Notes: generated by a model from the sequence alone, not told the origin. DNA of 64,000 nt from Leptospira kobayashii (GCF_003114835.2 NZ_AP025028.1:3376001-3440000), one strand, 5' to 3'; positions 1 to 9,602 are shown, counted from the first letter of the stretch. Program-made: numbers and translations.

Positions 1-491
1 AAATTGGCTCCTTCAAAAGAAATGGATAATACCGCAGTAAACTCTTCCAAAGATTGTAGTTTAGGGATCTGTTTCCAAAATATATAATTGAGAGGGATGT
101 CTCCGAATCCGATTCCAAAGTCGGACATTCGCTTGATATAAAGTTTGAGATGGGATTGTTCTTCTTCGATGGTTTTGATAAAACCGTATTTCACATGAAT
201 GGGTGCGTCGGGAAAAGCAAGGATCGCCCAGGCAAAAAGTTCAATCGCCATCAATTCATGATTTGCAAAATGATGAAGAGTCAATCCCTTCGCACTGGTT
301 TGATTCAAATGTTCCAATCTGGGAATTTTGACTTTTTTATCGGAGAAAGACAAACGATCTTCCCGGACCGGTTTTTCCATGCGGATGGGAACCAATTCTA
401 TTTCTTCTTCCCATACCTTGAGCGGGGAAATAAGTTTATCCTCCAGGTTCGGAGAAAGTAACAAGTGCTTGGCGTAATCCGAAAGTTTCAT
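1..491 (-). CDS. DUF455 family ferritin-like protein (3' end cut by window edge)
   Basis: Reading the minus strand from the ATG at 489-491 gives 163 open residues running off the left edge, so the C-terminus is missing. The visible part has HHFANHELMAIE near residues 73-84 and a later EEEQSHL near 109-115. This spacing of Glu/His pairs fits a ferritin-like helical bundle that binds two metals, and the HHEL-AIE signature is what I know from the DUF455 (COG2833) family. The family has no firm biochemical role; relatives of the fold include tRNA hydroxylases. It faces the divergently read alkyltransferase-like gene across about 107 bases. Family call fairly sure, function unknown. Confidence 0.7.
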   Translation of the reverse strand, partial: MKLSDYAKHLLLSPNLEDKLISPLKVWEEEIELVPIRMEKPVREDRLSFSDKKVKIPRLEHLNQTSAKGLTLHHFANHELMAIELFAWAILAFPDAPIHVKYGFIKTIEEEQSHLKLYIKRMSDFGIGFGDIPLNYIFWKQIPKLQSLEEFTAVLSISFEGAN

Positions 492-598
492 AATTCTACC
501 AATCGATTCCGACTGCCTATGACCAAGATGGAAAATCCGATTCTTAAATAAATGATTTACTTCTTTGGAACGGAGATAGCAGATAGAAATCGTATCAC

Positions 599-946
599 AT
601 GGTTTCCCCGAAAAAAGCAGTATCTAGTTTTTATCAGGATGTATATTCTATGGTAAAAAAAGTTCCCAAAGGAAAAGTCACGACATACGGAACGATTGCC
701 GTTCTTTTGGGAAAACCCAGAGCCGCTAGAGCGGTGGGTTACGCGTTAAATGCATTGAAAAAAAGTCAGGCCGGGACCGTACCTTGGCAAAGAGTCATCA
801 ATGCGCAAGGCCAGATCTCTTTCAAAGGAGATGCCATACGCGCCGGTTTACAGAAACAGATTCTCATCGGTGAAAAAATAAAATTCGATGCAAACGATAC
901 GATTGATTTGAAAAAATTCGCATGGAATCCCAAAGGTCTCTTATGA
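599..946 (+). CDS. Alkyltransferase-like protein (ATL), MGMT fold without the acceptor cysteine
   Basis: A 115-residue protein matching the DNA-binding/active-site domain of O6-alkylguanine-DNA alkyltransferases: [11 protein letters not shown] at the start of the helix-turn-helix, [11 protein letters not shown], then [11 protein letters not shown]. In true MGMT the last motif is PCHRV with the methyl-accepting Cys; here the Cys is Trp and the His is Gln. ATL proteins of this kind bind O6-alkylguanine without repairing it and are known in other bacteria to hand the lesion to nucleotide excision repair. The stop codon overlaps the ATG of thiD by 4 bases, so the two are probably co-translated, with no obvious shared function. 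Confidence 0.85.
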   Translation: MVSPKKAVSSFYQDVYSMVKKVPKGKVTTYGTIAVLLGKPRAARAVGYALNALKKSQAGTVPWQRVINAQGQISFKGDAIRAGLQKQILIGEKIKFDANDTIDLKKFAWNPKGLL

Positions 947-1734
947 AAAATTTCCCTATTACTCTTTCCATAGCAGGTTCCGATTCGGGAGGAGGAGCAG
1001 GTGTCCAAGCGGATCTCAAAACTTTTTCATCCTTAGGTACATTCGGAACTACCGCCTTCACTTGTTTGACGGCACAAAACCCCGACGGAGTGACCGCTAT
1101 CCATGAGATCCCTACTTCTTTTATCAAAGCACAGTTAGACGCAGTGCTTGATTATTTTCCCGTATCTGCCTGCAAAACCGGTATGTTATTCTCGGAAGAA
1201 ATCATTGATGCCGTCTGGGAAATGTTGAAATCAAAACCCGATATCAAATTGGTCGTGGATCCGGTTATGATCGCAACGAGCGGCGCCAAACTTTTGAAAG
1301 ACGATGCAATCACCGCATTGAGGGAAAAACTGATTCCCATTTCTTCCCTCATCACACCGAATCTGGACGAAGCAGCACTTCTTCTAGGCGATACTATTGC
1401 TCATCATTATGAATTGGAAAATTCAGCCAAACGCCTGTTTGATATTTTCAAGGTCCCTGTCCTTTTGAAAGGGGGGCATTTGCCAAAGGCAACCGAAGCC
1501 ATCGACATACTCTTCGACGGAACCTCTATTTATAATTTCAAAAAACCTTTTTTAAAAGAAAGAAATACGCATGGTACAGGCTGTACCTTTTCTTCCGCTA
1601 TCACAGCATATCTTGCTCATGGACTCAGTTTGCCGGAAGCAGTAGGTCACGCGAAAGAATACATTCATAATGCGATTGAAGATTCGATTCAGACGGGTCC
1701 GACAACCCATCTGAATCATTTTCCGGACAACTGA
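943..1734 (+). CDS. thiD: Hydroxymethylpyrimidine / phosphomethylpyrimidine kinase
   Basis: A 263-residue ribokinase-fold enzyme that phosphorylates HMP to HMP-P and HMP-PP for thiamine synthesis in the cytoplasm. The N-terminus carries [18 protein letters not shown], the ThiD substrate loop; VDPVM lies mid-protein; and [13 protein letters not shown] near the end is the anion-hole/catalytic motif with the GTGC. A longer frame exists from 922, but the ATG at 943 forms the ATGA overlap with the upstream ATL stop and puts the protein start where ThiD proteins begin. No other thi gene is adjacent and I see no TPP-riboswitch-like leader, since translation is coupled to the ATL gene. Confidence 0.93.
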   Translation: MKNFPITLSIAGSDSGGGAGVQADLKTFSSLGTFGTTAFTCLTAQNPDGVTAIHEIPTSFIKAQLDAVLDYFPVSACKTGMLFSEEIIDAVWEMLKSKPDIKLVVDPVMIATSGAKLLKDDAITALREKLIPISSLITPNLDEAALLLGDTIAHHYELENSAKRLFDIFKVPVLLKGGHLPKATEAIDILFDGTSIYNFKKPFLKERNTHGTGCTFSSAITAYLAHGLSLPEAVGHAKEYIHNAIEDSIQTGPTTHLNHFPDN

Positions 1735-1830
1735 AGTTAAACGAAGCATCAGAAAAGCCGGATGAAATGGGCAAAAAGCCGAACTTATTTTAAAAATTTT
1801 CGTTCAATTTCTAAAGTACGACGACAAAAT

Positions 1831-1993
1831 TAGGAGTTTATAGTAAGAGGAACACATTGGGTGGCGGGTCTAGTTCCCCACCCAAATCAGGGCGGGGATA
1901 CCAGAATAAAATCCAATACTGAGCGAAGAAATATTCAAAGAATCATCAGAGGAGCTGATCTTAAGGCGCAGGGATACAAATACACCACCTAAT
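1831..1993. other. Non-coding gap with GC-rich hairpin and start-less open frame
   Basis: The 261-base gap between the convergent thiD and sigma-54 regulator genes. It is AT-rich until about 1857, then abruptly GC-rich. TTGGGTGG (1857-1864) pairs with CCACCCAA (1878-1885) to give an 8-bp stem with further partial pairing inside. One plus-strand frame stays open from 1834 to 1992 (ending GYKYTT) without an ATG or a ribosome binding site. It could be a gene remnant, a repeated intergenic element, or a bidirectional terminator without a U-tract. I cannot decide among these. Confidence 0.3.
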
Positions 1994-1995
1994 GT

Positions 1996-4113
1996 CTAAT
2001 ACTCGATGTTCAATTCCTTAATCTTCTTATCCAATGTGTTCCGATTGATTCCCAAAAACTTCGCCACTCTTGTTTTTGTATAACGGAATTTCTTCATCGC
2101 ATATTGGATCAAACGGGATTCCACTTCATTCACAACAATTTCCATTGCTCTACCGTCCAAATTGTCCAATTGACTTGGGGTCAATCTCCCCGAAGCAAGA
2201 TCCAAAGGTTCGGAAGAATTCATAGGCTCAGCATGAGAGGCGGACTGAATCTCCGGATGAGCTTCTTGATGTTCTTCAAAATGATCGACTATATCGGAAA
2301 AATCCTCTTCGGATAATAATTCCTCTTGGGCAAGAACCACTGCCCTTTCGATCACATTTTCCAACTCCCTTACATTTCCCGGCCAACGGTATTTCAAAAG
2401 CAATTTACTTGCTTCTCTTGTGATTCCTTTGATCACTTTATTATTATCTTTTGCGTATTTTTCCAGGAAGTGGTTGATGAGAAGTGGAATGTCTTCTGTT
2501 CTTTCACGAAGAGGAGGAGTGTTAATTTTAACAACATTTAAGCGATAAAACAAATCCGCGCGAAATTTCTTTTCTGCAACCAATTGTTCCAGTTCTGCGT
2601 TTGTAGCGGCAATAATTCTCACATCGACTTTTTTCGCTTTGACGGAACCGACCGCTTCAATCTCTCTTTCCTGCAGAACGCGTAGCAACTTCGATTGCAA
2701 ATTCAAATCCATTTCTCCGATCTCATCGAGAAAGATGGAACCTGTATCCGCCATTTCAAACTTTCCTTTTTTATCGGACACAGCTCCTGTGAAGCTTCCT
2801 TTTTTATGGCCGAATAATTCGCTTTCCAATAAGTTTTCAGGAATGGCTGCACAGTTGATTTTGATAAACGGATTTTCCGAACGGGAACTGTTGTAATGAA
2901 TCGCATTTGCAATCATCTCTTTACCGGTTCCCGATTCACCTGTGATCAATACGGAAGCGCGGGAATCAGCGACCAATTGGATTTTCTCAAACATCTTTTC
3001 CATGGCAGTCGCTTTACCGATGAGAGAACCGAACTTGTATTTGTTTTTCAATTCGCGTTTGAGTTGGATATTCTCTCTTGAGATTTCCTTTTTTGCTTCT
3101 TCCACAAGGCTTTGGATCTTGATGGATTGGGAAATAATAGAAGCAACTACTTGCAAAAAATCCAAATAGGATTTCAGATCGGTGTGTTTGTTTTGTACGA
3201 TAAATGCGTTCACTACACCGATTATATTCTGATCGCTCAAAATAGGGGAACACAATAAACCTACGTTATGCGGATCATGCTTAAAATGCGAAAGATAACC
3301 GACCCGATTCAAAAATGCCGGGTGATTGGCAACCGATTCGATGATCATCGCTTCGCCGGATTCAAATACTTTTCCTGTAATCCCTTCTCCCGGTTGGTAG
3401 GAACCTTTGTCCATTTCCTCTTGAGACAAACCCGAGGCTGCGACAATTCTTAATACACCTTCTTCCTTATTATGAAGTACGATACTTCCTTTTTCCAAAC
3501 GAAGGGATTTTTCCATCGTAACCATAATGCCTTCGAAGATTTCATTCAAATCCAAAGTGGAAGTCACTAGTTTTGAAATTTCGATCAGAGTGGTCTGGAT
3601 CTTGGTTCTTTGTTCCAAATTGCGGATGGTTTGCAGGTTTTTAAAAATCTGCGCAGCTTGGTTGGCAAGTACACTTACAATCTCAAGCATCTCCGCGCTA
3701 AATGCATTCAAACGATTTGAATCGAGAGAGATCACTCCGATAATCCCGTCTTCCACAATCATGGGAGCAACTAACTCCGATTTGATCTCTTCCTTTACCT
3801 GAATGTAATCAGGATCTTTGGAAACATCATTCACCAGTTTCGCCCGCCCGGTCGATGCGGCCATCCCCGTAATCCCTTGGCCGATCTTCAATCTGGTCTC
3901 CCTTAAAATCTGTTGATTCATCCCCCGGGAAGTCACCACATCCAAAACAGCTGATTTTTCATCGATGAGCATAAGTGAGCCGGATTCTACTCCGCAAATT
4001 TGAATGCAACGATCCAAAATCAGTTCCAGCAAACCATCCGGGTCCTGGGTGGAATTCATTGCTGTAGCAACATCGTGGATCGATTGAATCGGATTGATTT
4101 TCTTTGAATTCAT
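1996..4113 (-). CDS. Sigma-54-dependent transcriptional activator, GAF-GAF-AAA+-Fis
   Basis: A 705-residue NtrC-class activator. Two GAF sensor domains occupy about residues 15-165 and 180-335. The AAA+ domain (about 365-600) has GESGTGKE (Walker A), the GSFTGA loop that contacts sigma-54, FLDEIGEMD (Walker B) and the R-finger region. A Fis-type helix-turn-helix ends the protein ([16 protein letters not shown]). There is no phospho-receiver domain, so activity is probably set by small ligands or partners binding the GAF domains. The gene is divergent from the GAF-PP2C gene at 4337, across a 223-base gap that holds a perfect 10-bp inverted repeat. Target promoters cannot be inferred from this window. 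Confidence 0.93.
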   Translation of the reverse strand: MNSKKINPIQSIHDVATAMNSTQDPDGLLELILDRCIQICGVESGSLMLIDEKSAVLDVVTSRGMNQQILRETRLKIGQGITGMAASTGRAKLVNDVSKDPDYIQVKEEIKSELVAPMIVEDGIIGVISLDSNRLNAFSAEMLEIVSVLANQAAQIFKNLQTIRNLEQRTKIQTTLIEISKLVTSTLDLNEIFEGIMVTMEKSLRLEKGSIVLHNKEEGVLRIVAASGLSQEEMDKGSYQPGEGITGKVFESGEAMIIESVANHPAFLNRVGYLSHFKHDPHNVGLLCSPILSDQNIIGVVNAFIVQNKHTDLKSYLDFLQVVASIISQSIKIQSLVEEAKKEISRENIQLKRELKNKYKFGSLIGKATAMEKMFEKIQLVADSRASVLITGESGTGKEMIANAIHYNSSRSENPFIKINCAAIPENLLESELFGHKKGSFTGAVSDKKGKFEMADTGSIFLDEIGEMDLNLQSKLLRVLQEREIEAVGSVKAKKVDVRIIAATNAELEQLVAEKKFRADLFYRLNVVKINTPPLRERTEDIPLLINHFLEKYAKDNNKVIKGITREASKLLLKYRWPGNVRELENVIERAVVLAQEELLSEEDFSDIVDHFEEHQEAHPEIQSASHAEPMNSSEPLDLASGRLTPSQLDNLDGRAMEIVVNEVESRLIQYAMKKFRYTKTRVAKFLGINRNTLDKKIKELNIEY

Positions 4114-4230
4114 AATATTTTGCTCTTAAAGTTTACGGTATGTATAAAAAAAACGCAACAGCAAATGCTCAATAGCTAGCTCCAATGCATAAATAATAGG
4201 CATTTTATTCATTTTCTGTTCATTTAGACG

Positions 4231-4260
4231 TAGTTTTTCTCGAATACAATAGAAAAACTA
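4231..4260. promoter_or_regulatory. Perfect 10-bp inverted repeat between divergent regulator genes
   Basis: TAGTTTTTCT (4231-4240) and AGAAAAACTA (4251-4260) are exact reverse complements separated by 10 bases, giving half-sites two helical turns apart centre to centre. The site lies between two divergent genes, where no transcript should end, so an operator is likelier than a terminator. The obvious candidate ligand is the Fis-type regulator at 1996-4113 (autoregulation, or control of the phosphatase gene); that is inference. Confidence 0.45.
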
Positions 4261-4336
4261 ACATTTGCTTATACATTAAGCACGAATCGTACCAGCTCCC
4301 TTCTCTTTTTTTGGAAAATACTTGTAGAATGTTTGA

Positions 4337-6292
4337 ATGGAGTTCTTATATGATCCAATCCGAATGAACCAAGACCCCGTGGAAGAAACCCTCTGTTTGC
4401 TCTGTCAGGAACCTGAAGTCCCGGATGGAGTCACAAGACGCGGAAGATTTTATTGCAGAACCTGCGATCGGGAATGGATCTTAGAAAAACGCAAAATAGC
4501 CAGAGTCGGCAAAAACATACTCACCTCACAGGAAAAAACGGAATTCCTACTGGATTGTCTTTCTTTGTTCAACTCATCCATGGGGTTGGAAGATTTATTG
4601 TTCCGATTCACTGAACTCATCGCCGAGAGACTGAAAAGAGATAAAGTTGCGGTATTCATCACAAATCTAGAGTTAGGTGAAATTAGACTAGCGTATTATA
4701 CCGCTCGGCAAAAAAGCCTACAAAGAGCGATCAAACGCATTCGTTTGGATTATGATTTGAGTTTCGGTGTTTTGATCGAATCCATGGCCAAAAGGGAATC
4801 CAGATTTTATGTTCTGAAAGACGAACTTCATCCTTTTTATAAATTTTATTCGGAACTCACCGGAACCAAATCCCAATTGGTAATTCCCATCATCTATGCA
4901 AATACCGCAGTAGGAATGTTAGCTGTTGATTATGAGGACGACGATTATTCCGTTTATCTGGAAGATCAGGAGATTTTACAATTAGTAGTCGGGCAATTTG
5001 CAGTATCCCTTCGCAATGCATTACTCTATTCCAAATCACAAAACCAATCCAAAAATTTTCAAAGTCTCCATACTGCCGCATTGACTCTCAGCAAACTTTA
5101 TTTGGACAATCATGATGAAATGGTTCGAATGATTCTATTGACTTTATCGGGAATCGTAGAATCTTCCGTAGCCTGTTTGATTGAAAAACCGGTCAAGTCG
5201 ATGAAGGTGAAGGTTTTCAAACTCATCCGTGATTTGGAGAATTTTCAAATTAGTACGGAAACAAATACGGTGGATGTTTCGACGGTCATTCATCTATTGC
5301 ATGCAAAGGAAACCATCACTGTCGATCCGATCGACTACCCGGTTTTTGAATCTATCGGAGTGATCGGGAAAGAGGTAGTGATCATTCCGATCAGCCTCGA
5401 AAATGGAACCGATTGTATTTTCACTTTGGCAAAACCGGATTCCCGATTTCCTCAAGATGAATTGGAAGCCTTGAATGCTTTTGTTTCCCTTGCCCGCATA
5501 ACAATGGAAAACGCAAACCTTTACCAGAACCTTTCTCAAAAGGAAAGACTGGAAAAGGAAATAGAGATCGCAAAGGAAATCCAGGCAACCCTTCTTCCCA
5601 GAAAAATTCCTGATTCCAAATATCTCTTGTTTGGCGGATTTATGGTTCCTGCAAGAGGAATCGGAGGAGATTATTACGACTTTATTCTATCTCCCAACGG
5701 AAAGGAATTATTCTTATGCATCGGAGATGTGAGCGGGAAAGGAGTCGCAGCAGGCCTTGTTATGGCAACCGTGCGAACCATATTGCATTCTTTGGTGCGA
5801 GTGAAAGATTCTCCCTGGGAAATCGTCAACGATATCAATAATTATCTATATACCAGCTACAAAGATGCGGCCACTCCCCGATTCATGAGTTTGATTTTGA
5901 TCCGCTGGAGTTTGGAAACAAATCAAATCCTTGTTTCCGGCGCAGGACACGGATTACTTTACATTCACAGAAACAAAACAAATTTACTTGAAATCGTGGA
6001 AACCGGAGGAGTCATTTTAGGGATCACCGGAGATATATCCCAGTTCAAAAACGAAGACTCCATCGACCTGGGAAAAAATGATACACTTCTTATGTTTACA
6101 GACGGAGTCACAGAAGCACTTAACAAATCGGACGAACAGTACGGTGATCATAGATTGCAGGAAAGTTTTTTGTCTTCTTTGTCTTTGGAACCGAAGAACC
6201 AATTGGAAAGGATTTACAACGAAATTCGGAATTTCACAATGGAAGCGGAACAACACGACGACATCACTATGGTGGCGATTCGCAAACTATGA
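4337..6292 (+). CDS. GAF-domain PP2C/SpoIIE-type protein phosphatase (RsbU-like)
   Basis: A 651-residue cytoplasmic protein. Residues 20-43 form a small zinc ribbon (C20-x2-C23 ... C40-x2-C43). Two GAF-like regions follow (about 75-235 and 255-400), then a linker helix (IEIAKEIQATLLP) and a SpoIIE-type PP2C domain with GIGGDYYDF, IGDVSGKGVAAGL and LLMFTDGVTEA, which carry the metal-binding aspartates. Such enzymes dephosphorylate STAS-domain anti-anti-sigma proteins; a STAS protein is encoded at 54461-54817 and another PP2C at 41788-43080. The gene is the first of rsbU-like/tilS/engB, overlapping tilS by ATGA. The N-terminal zinc ribbon on an RsbU-like protein is uncommon. Confidence 0.9.
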   Translation: MEFLYDPIRMNQDPVEETLCLLCQEPEVPDGVTRRGRFYCRTCDREWILEKRKIARVGKNILTSQEKTEFLLDCLSLFNSSMGLEDLLFRFTELIAERLKRDKVAVFITNLELGEIRLAYYTARQKSLQRAIKRIRLDYDLSFGVLIESMAKRESRFYVLKDELHPFYKFYSELTGTKSQLVIPIIYANTAVGMLAVDYEDDDYSVYLEDQEILQLVVGQFAVSLRNALLYSKSQNQSKNFQSLHTAALTLSKLYLDNHDEMVRMILLTLSGIVESSVACLIEKPVKSMKVKVFKLIRDLENFQISTETNTVDVSTVIHLLHAKETITVDPIDYPVFESIGVIGKEVVIIPISLENGTDCIFTLAKPDSRFPQDELEALNAFVSLARITMENANLYQNLSQKERLEKEIEIAKEIQATLLPRKIPDSKYLLFGGFMVPARGIGGDYYDFILSPNGKELFLCIGDVSGKGVAAGLVMATVRTILHSLVRVKDSPWEIVNDINNYLYTSYKDAATPRFMSLILIRWSLETNQILVSGAGHGLLYIHRNKTNLLEIVETGGVILGITGDISQFKNEDSIDLGKNDTLLMFTDGVTEALNKSDEQYGDHRLQESFLSSLSLEPKNQLERIYNEIRNFTMEAEQHDDITMVAIRKL

Positions 6293-7595
6293 AATACAAA
6301 CTTTCCCAAGAATTGCAATCTCACTTCGAATCACTCCTTCGCCGAATGGGAAAAAACAGTTTAAGTCTTTTGCAAAAAACAAAAACAATTGTTTCTTACT
6401 CGGGAGGCCAGGACTCCACTCTCGTTTTATTTTTTTACGAATATTTGCATAAAGAATACAATTGCCCTTCTCCCTACGTATTTCATTTCAATCACGGAAT
6501 CAGAAATAATGAAGAGGAAGAAACCAAAATGGAAACATTCATCCAAACCCGTTTTTCCGATTTTTTGTTTGTAAAAAAAAAATTCCTGAACTTGCTTCCC
6601 AGCTAAAAAAGGGCCTGGAAGAAACGGGAAGAATTGCCCGTTACGAAGAGCTGAATTTGCTTTCCAGGTCACATAACTCATATTATGTCACAGGACATCA
6701 TCCAAGAGATTATTTCGAATCCATTTTACTTCATCTTACTCGGGGAGGCGGAAAAAACGCATTGCAAACCCTTCCTCCTCTTAGTCCCAACCGTTTTTTG
6801 CCTTTGGCTTTTTTAGAAGATAAGGAAAGACTGGATTGTTACGATCGGATCGGAGAATCATATCCCATTTATGAAGACGAATCCAATATGGATTTAAAAT
6901 TCAAAAGAAATCGGATTCGAAATGAAGTCCTACCTCTTTTGGAAAAAGAAAACCTGAACTACTACTCCATTTATTGGAACTTTCACTCCTGGGACAAAGC
7001 AGAGTTCGAAGAATTTCTATCTTCGCATATAGATCGGAATTCGGAGGCAACATCGAAAAAAGATTCTGTGAAAACCAAACATTTCCTGATTCCCCACCAA
7101 ACATGGATTCAATCTTCCAAAGACAAAAAGAAAACTCTCATAGATTTACATTTGGATCTTTTAGGCTTTCCCTCCGTCTACAAAGCGCCTTTCGAAGATT
7201 TTGTCAGGCAAACGAAGGGAGAAAAGGCATTTCTACAAAACAAGCTTTTTACTATTTACAAATCGAAATTAGGTGATATTTGGATCATAGACAATTCTTC
7301 TCCATTGTTTTCTCTCCCGATTTCCCGATCGGAAGGAAACGATTTGTACATCCGATGGAATGATCAGGAAAGAAGGATTTCGAATCAAGAAGGGAAATTG
7401 TCCCTTCAGATCCCCCGACCAGGTGAAAAAATTCAAGTTTCAATAGGCAGAAAGGAGATATCCGAATGTTTGCGGGAAAAGAAGATCCCTTTCTTTGTCA
7501 GAGAAAATATTCCGATTTTATATTATGAAAACAAGCCGATCCAAATCTTATTTTCTTTCTTTGATTCTAATTTAAAGGATCTTCCGCAAAACTGA
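6289..7595 (+). CDS. tilS: tRNA(Ile)-lysidine synthase, split by a -1 frame break on an A10 run
   Basis: TilS changes C34 of the CAU-anticodon tRNA-Ile to lysidine so that it reads AUA; it is normally essential. The ATG at 6289 overlaps the phosphatase stop. The first frame gives the PP-loop SGGQDST and FHFNHGIRNNEEE, then ends at a stop at 6604-6606. The rest (GHHPRDYFESILLHLTRGGG, and a C-terminal TilS domain with ISECLREKKIPFF) continues in the -1 frame to 7595. The two frames join smoothly if one A is read twice, or one extra A is present, at the run 6573-6582: ...VKKK then IPELASQLKKGLEETG.... The gene is otherwise intact at about 435 residues, the usual length. Either slippage rescues it, the run length varies, or the assembly lost one A. 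Confidence 0.88.
6573..6582 (+). other. A10 homopolymer: candidate slippage / frameshift site in tilS
   Basis: Ten consecutive A follow GT, read as GTA AAA AAA AAA TTC in the upstream frame. Re-reading one A moves the ribosome (or an RNA polymerase adding one A moves the transcript) into the downstream tilS frame. Deleting an A would instead hit a stop at once, so only the +1 base / -1 frame direction restores the protein. Twelve bases after the run, CTTCCCAG (6595-6602) can pair with CTGGAAG (6615-6621) apart from one bulged C, a possible stimulatory hairpin. Confidence 0.6.
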
Positions 7596-7609
7596 CAGAA
7601 CAAGTTCTT

Positions 7610-8239
7610 ATGAATCCGAACAAACCTACTTATTACGAAGAAGTGCCGTTTCCGGAAACCAGTTTCAGCACTTCCATTTCGAAAATTTCTCCCGAAACAC
7701 CTCTTCCGGAAGGAACCTTGCTCGGATTTATCGGTCGTTCCAATTCGGGGAAGTCTTCTCTTTTGAACTCAATTACAAATCGGAAAGGACTTGCCAAAGT
7801 TTCCAAAACTCCCGGCAAAACAAGGCTGATCAACGTCTTTTCAACAAAAGCGGGGTTTTCACTTATCGACTTACCAGGGTTTGGTTATTCAAAGGCATCT
7901 CACAAAGAACATAAGGAAATGATGAATTTATTGGATCAATTTCTGAATGAAATCAAAGCTCTTAAAGTTCTTTTCATTCTTTGCGATTCGCAAAGAAGTT
8001 TTCCCGAGGAAGAAGTACAAATGATTGAAACGGCTACATTGAAAAAAATTCTTCCGGTAGTCGTTCGTACGAAAATAGACAAACTCAACCAGAAAGACAG
8101 AAATGCGGTTCAAAAAGAAATGGAAGCTGTAATGAACGAACTGGGTTACCCTTTCCCGCTTTTTTTTGTTTCTGCCACTACTGGTAAGGGGATCGGAGAG
8201 ATCCGCAAATTCATTCTCAGCAAAGTCCAAACCATTTAG
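7610..8239 (+). CDS. engB: Ribosome-biogenesis GTPase EngB/YsxC
   Basis: A 209-residue TRAFAC GTPase needed for large ribosomal subunit assembly. All G-motifs are visible: GRSNSGKSS (G1, about residue 42), PGKTRLINVF (G2), DLPGFGYSKA (G3), TKIDKLN (G4) and SATTGKG (G5). Length is normal for the family. It follows tilS by 14 bases and is read the same way, so it is the third gene of the phosphatase-tilS-engB cluster; tilS and engB both act in translation. Confidence 0.93.
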   Translation: MNPNKPTYYEEVPFPETSFSTSISKISPETPLPEGTLLGFIGRSNSGKSSLLNSITNRKGLAKVSKTPGKTRLINVFSTKAGFSLIDLPGFGYSKASHKEHKEMMNLLDQFLNEIKALKVLFILCDSQRSFPEEEVQMIETATLKKILPVVVRTKIDKLNQKDRNAVQKEMEAVMNELGYPFPLFFVSATTGKGIGEIRKFILSKVQTI

Positions 8240-8321
8240 CGAGATAATAAAACAAAAAAAGGTTCCCTATTCAAAAGACCCCTTCCCTAATTGTTAAATA
8301 AATTTACAAAAAGGTCCATAC

Positions 8322-8741
8322 ATGAAAATCAAAGCAGCCTCTTTAGCGGTATCCCTCGGAATACTTTCTCTTTTCGCCTGTAAAGGTTCCGTATCTCCCG
8401 AAGCCAAACTCTTAGAACTCACTCCCAAATTTCAAAAAGTAATGTGTAACAAATCCATCGAATGTACAAAAGATGAATTGGCAAAAATTCCCGCAGCTTA
8501 CCGAAATCTAATTCCTCCTTTCATGCAATCGGAAGAAAATTGCATCAGTTTTTTCAAAGGGAAGTTTGATGAAGCGCAAAAGAAACGCGAAACTGAGAAA
8601 AAAGAAGTAACGGAAGAAATGGTAAATGCATTTGAAACCTGTATTTCCGCTATGGAAAAATCATCCTGCGACGTTTACAAAGGCACCAAAGGAAAATTGA
8701 ATATTCCAGGTTGCGAAAATATGGAAAAATATTCCAACTAA
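8322..8741 (+). CDS. Small lipoprotein, resembling the Leptospira TIGR04454 family
   Basis: A 139-residue exported protein: a short hydrophobic signal ending in SLFACKG, a spirochaete-type lipobox with the lipidated Cys at about residue 20. The mature part has five further cysteines (MCNKSIECT, ENCISFF, ETCISAM, SSCDVYK, PGCENM), likely paired in disulfides, and is rich in Lys/Glu. The Cys pattern is what I recall of the Leptospira TIGR04454 lipoproteins, whose function is unknown. It stands alone between engB and a convergent gene, with an 82-base upstream gap that can hold its own promoter. Confidence 0.72.
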   Translation: MKIKAASLAVSLGILSLFACKGSVSPEAKLLELTPKFQKVMCNKSIECTKDELAKIPAAYRNLIPPFMQSEENCISFFKGKFDEAQKKRETEKKEVTEEMVNAFETCISAMEKSSCDVYKGTKGKLNIPGCENMEKYSN

Positions 8742-8756
8742 ACTTTAAAGAATAAA

Positions 8757-9488
8757 CTAGATAAATGTTTCGAAAAACTGACCCGGTTTGGAATCGTTTG
8801 CAACCTGCATCATTCCAAACACGTTGGATACCATCATCTTACGAATGTCGGTTAACATGGAAAAAGTTTCCTTGATCTCTTCTTTCATTTTAAGAAATCG
8901 AACTTCTTCTTCCAATCTCCTTTTTTCCTGAGCGATCTCTCTGGATTTAACGTCTTGTTCTCCGGGGAGATCTCCTTTGTTCTGAGAGATTTCCTTTTTT
9001 TTCTCCGAATCCAAACGAACTTCTAATTCTTTGATACGGGTTTCCAAGACTTCTTTTTTATCATGTTCCGCCCTTTTCACCAATTCATTGTCTTTGTCTT
9101 TCGCCTTCTTCTCGTCCTCTTCTTTGGACTTGGCGGAAAAAATATCCTGAAACGATTTGCCATCGGAGTATGGTTGAAGGGAAGGATCCCCGGAAGAGGA
9201 TTCTTTTCGTTTTTGGGTGATAGCGGATGTTTCCCCGCTAACAGCAACCATACGACCATCTCTTAATTCATAATTGATTTTAACATCGAGAGATCTGACT
9301 TCGGCGCCGTCCCGGAAAGCTTGGTTGCGAAATTCCTGTGCATGTCCCAATTCATGGGAAATCACATGGAGTGCGGAGAAAGTTTCAGGAGCACTTTCCA
9401 ATTGACCATGACCGACATAGCTCACGCGTCGGTCCGTATAAAGACCGTTTAGGTTCGCTTTCTGATGGGTCAATCCGATCGAATTCAT
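8757..9488 (-). CDS. SprA-like putative metallopeptidase with HELGH motif and coiled-coil tail
   Basis: The frame is open from 9611, but the ATG at 9486-9488 has AGGAGT five bases upstream, so I start there (243 residues, MNSIGLTHQ...). Residues about 40-60 hold ISHELGHAQEFRNQAFRDG, a zinc-type HExxH helix followed by an acidic residue, similar to the SprA-related / CJM1_0395 putative metalloproteases. There is no signal peptide. The second half is a long charged coiled coil (Lys/Glu/Arg-rich), then a hydrophobic C-terminus. Substrate unknown; whether it is an active peptidase is not shown. It converges on the small lipoprotein gene 15 bases away. Confidence 0.62.
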   Translation of the reverse strand: MNSIGLTHQKANLNGLYTDRRVSYVGHGQLESAPETFSALHVISHELGHAQEFRNQAFRDGAEVRSLDVKINYELRDGRMVAVSGETSAITQKRKESSSGDPSLQPYSDGKSFQDIFSAKSKEEDEKKAKDKDNELVKRAEHDKKEVLETRIKELEVRLDSEKKKEISQNKGDLPGEQDVKSREIAQEKRRLEEEVRFLKMKEEIKETFSMLTDIRKMMVSNVFGMMQVANDSKPGQFFETFI

Positions 9489-9602
9489 ACCTACTCCTAT
9501 GATTCTAAGTGGTACTTCGGAGGATCTACTGATTAGATTACAATAATTTACAAAAAAAGAAAGATTTTTTGAGGAATTCGCGAGTTCTAGAGATGAGTCC
9601 GT

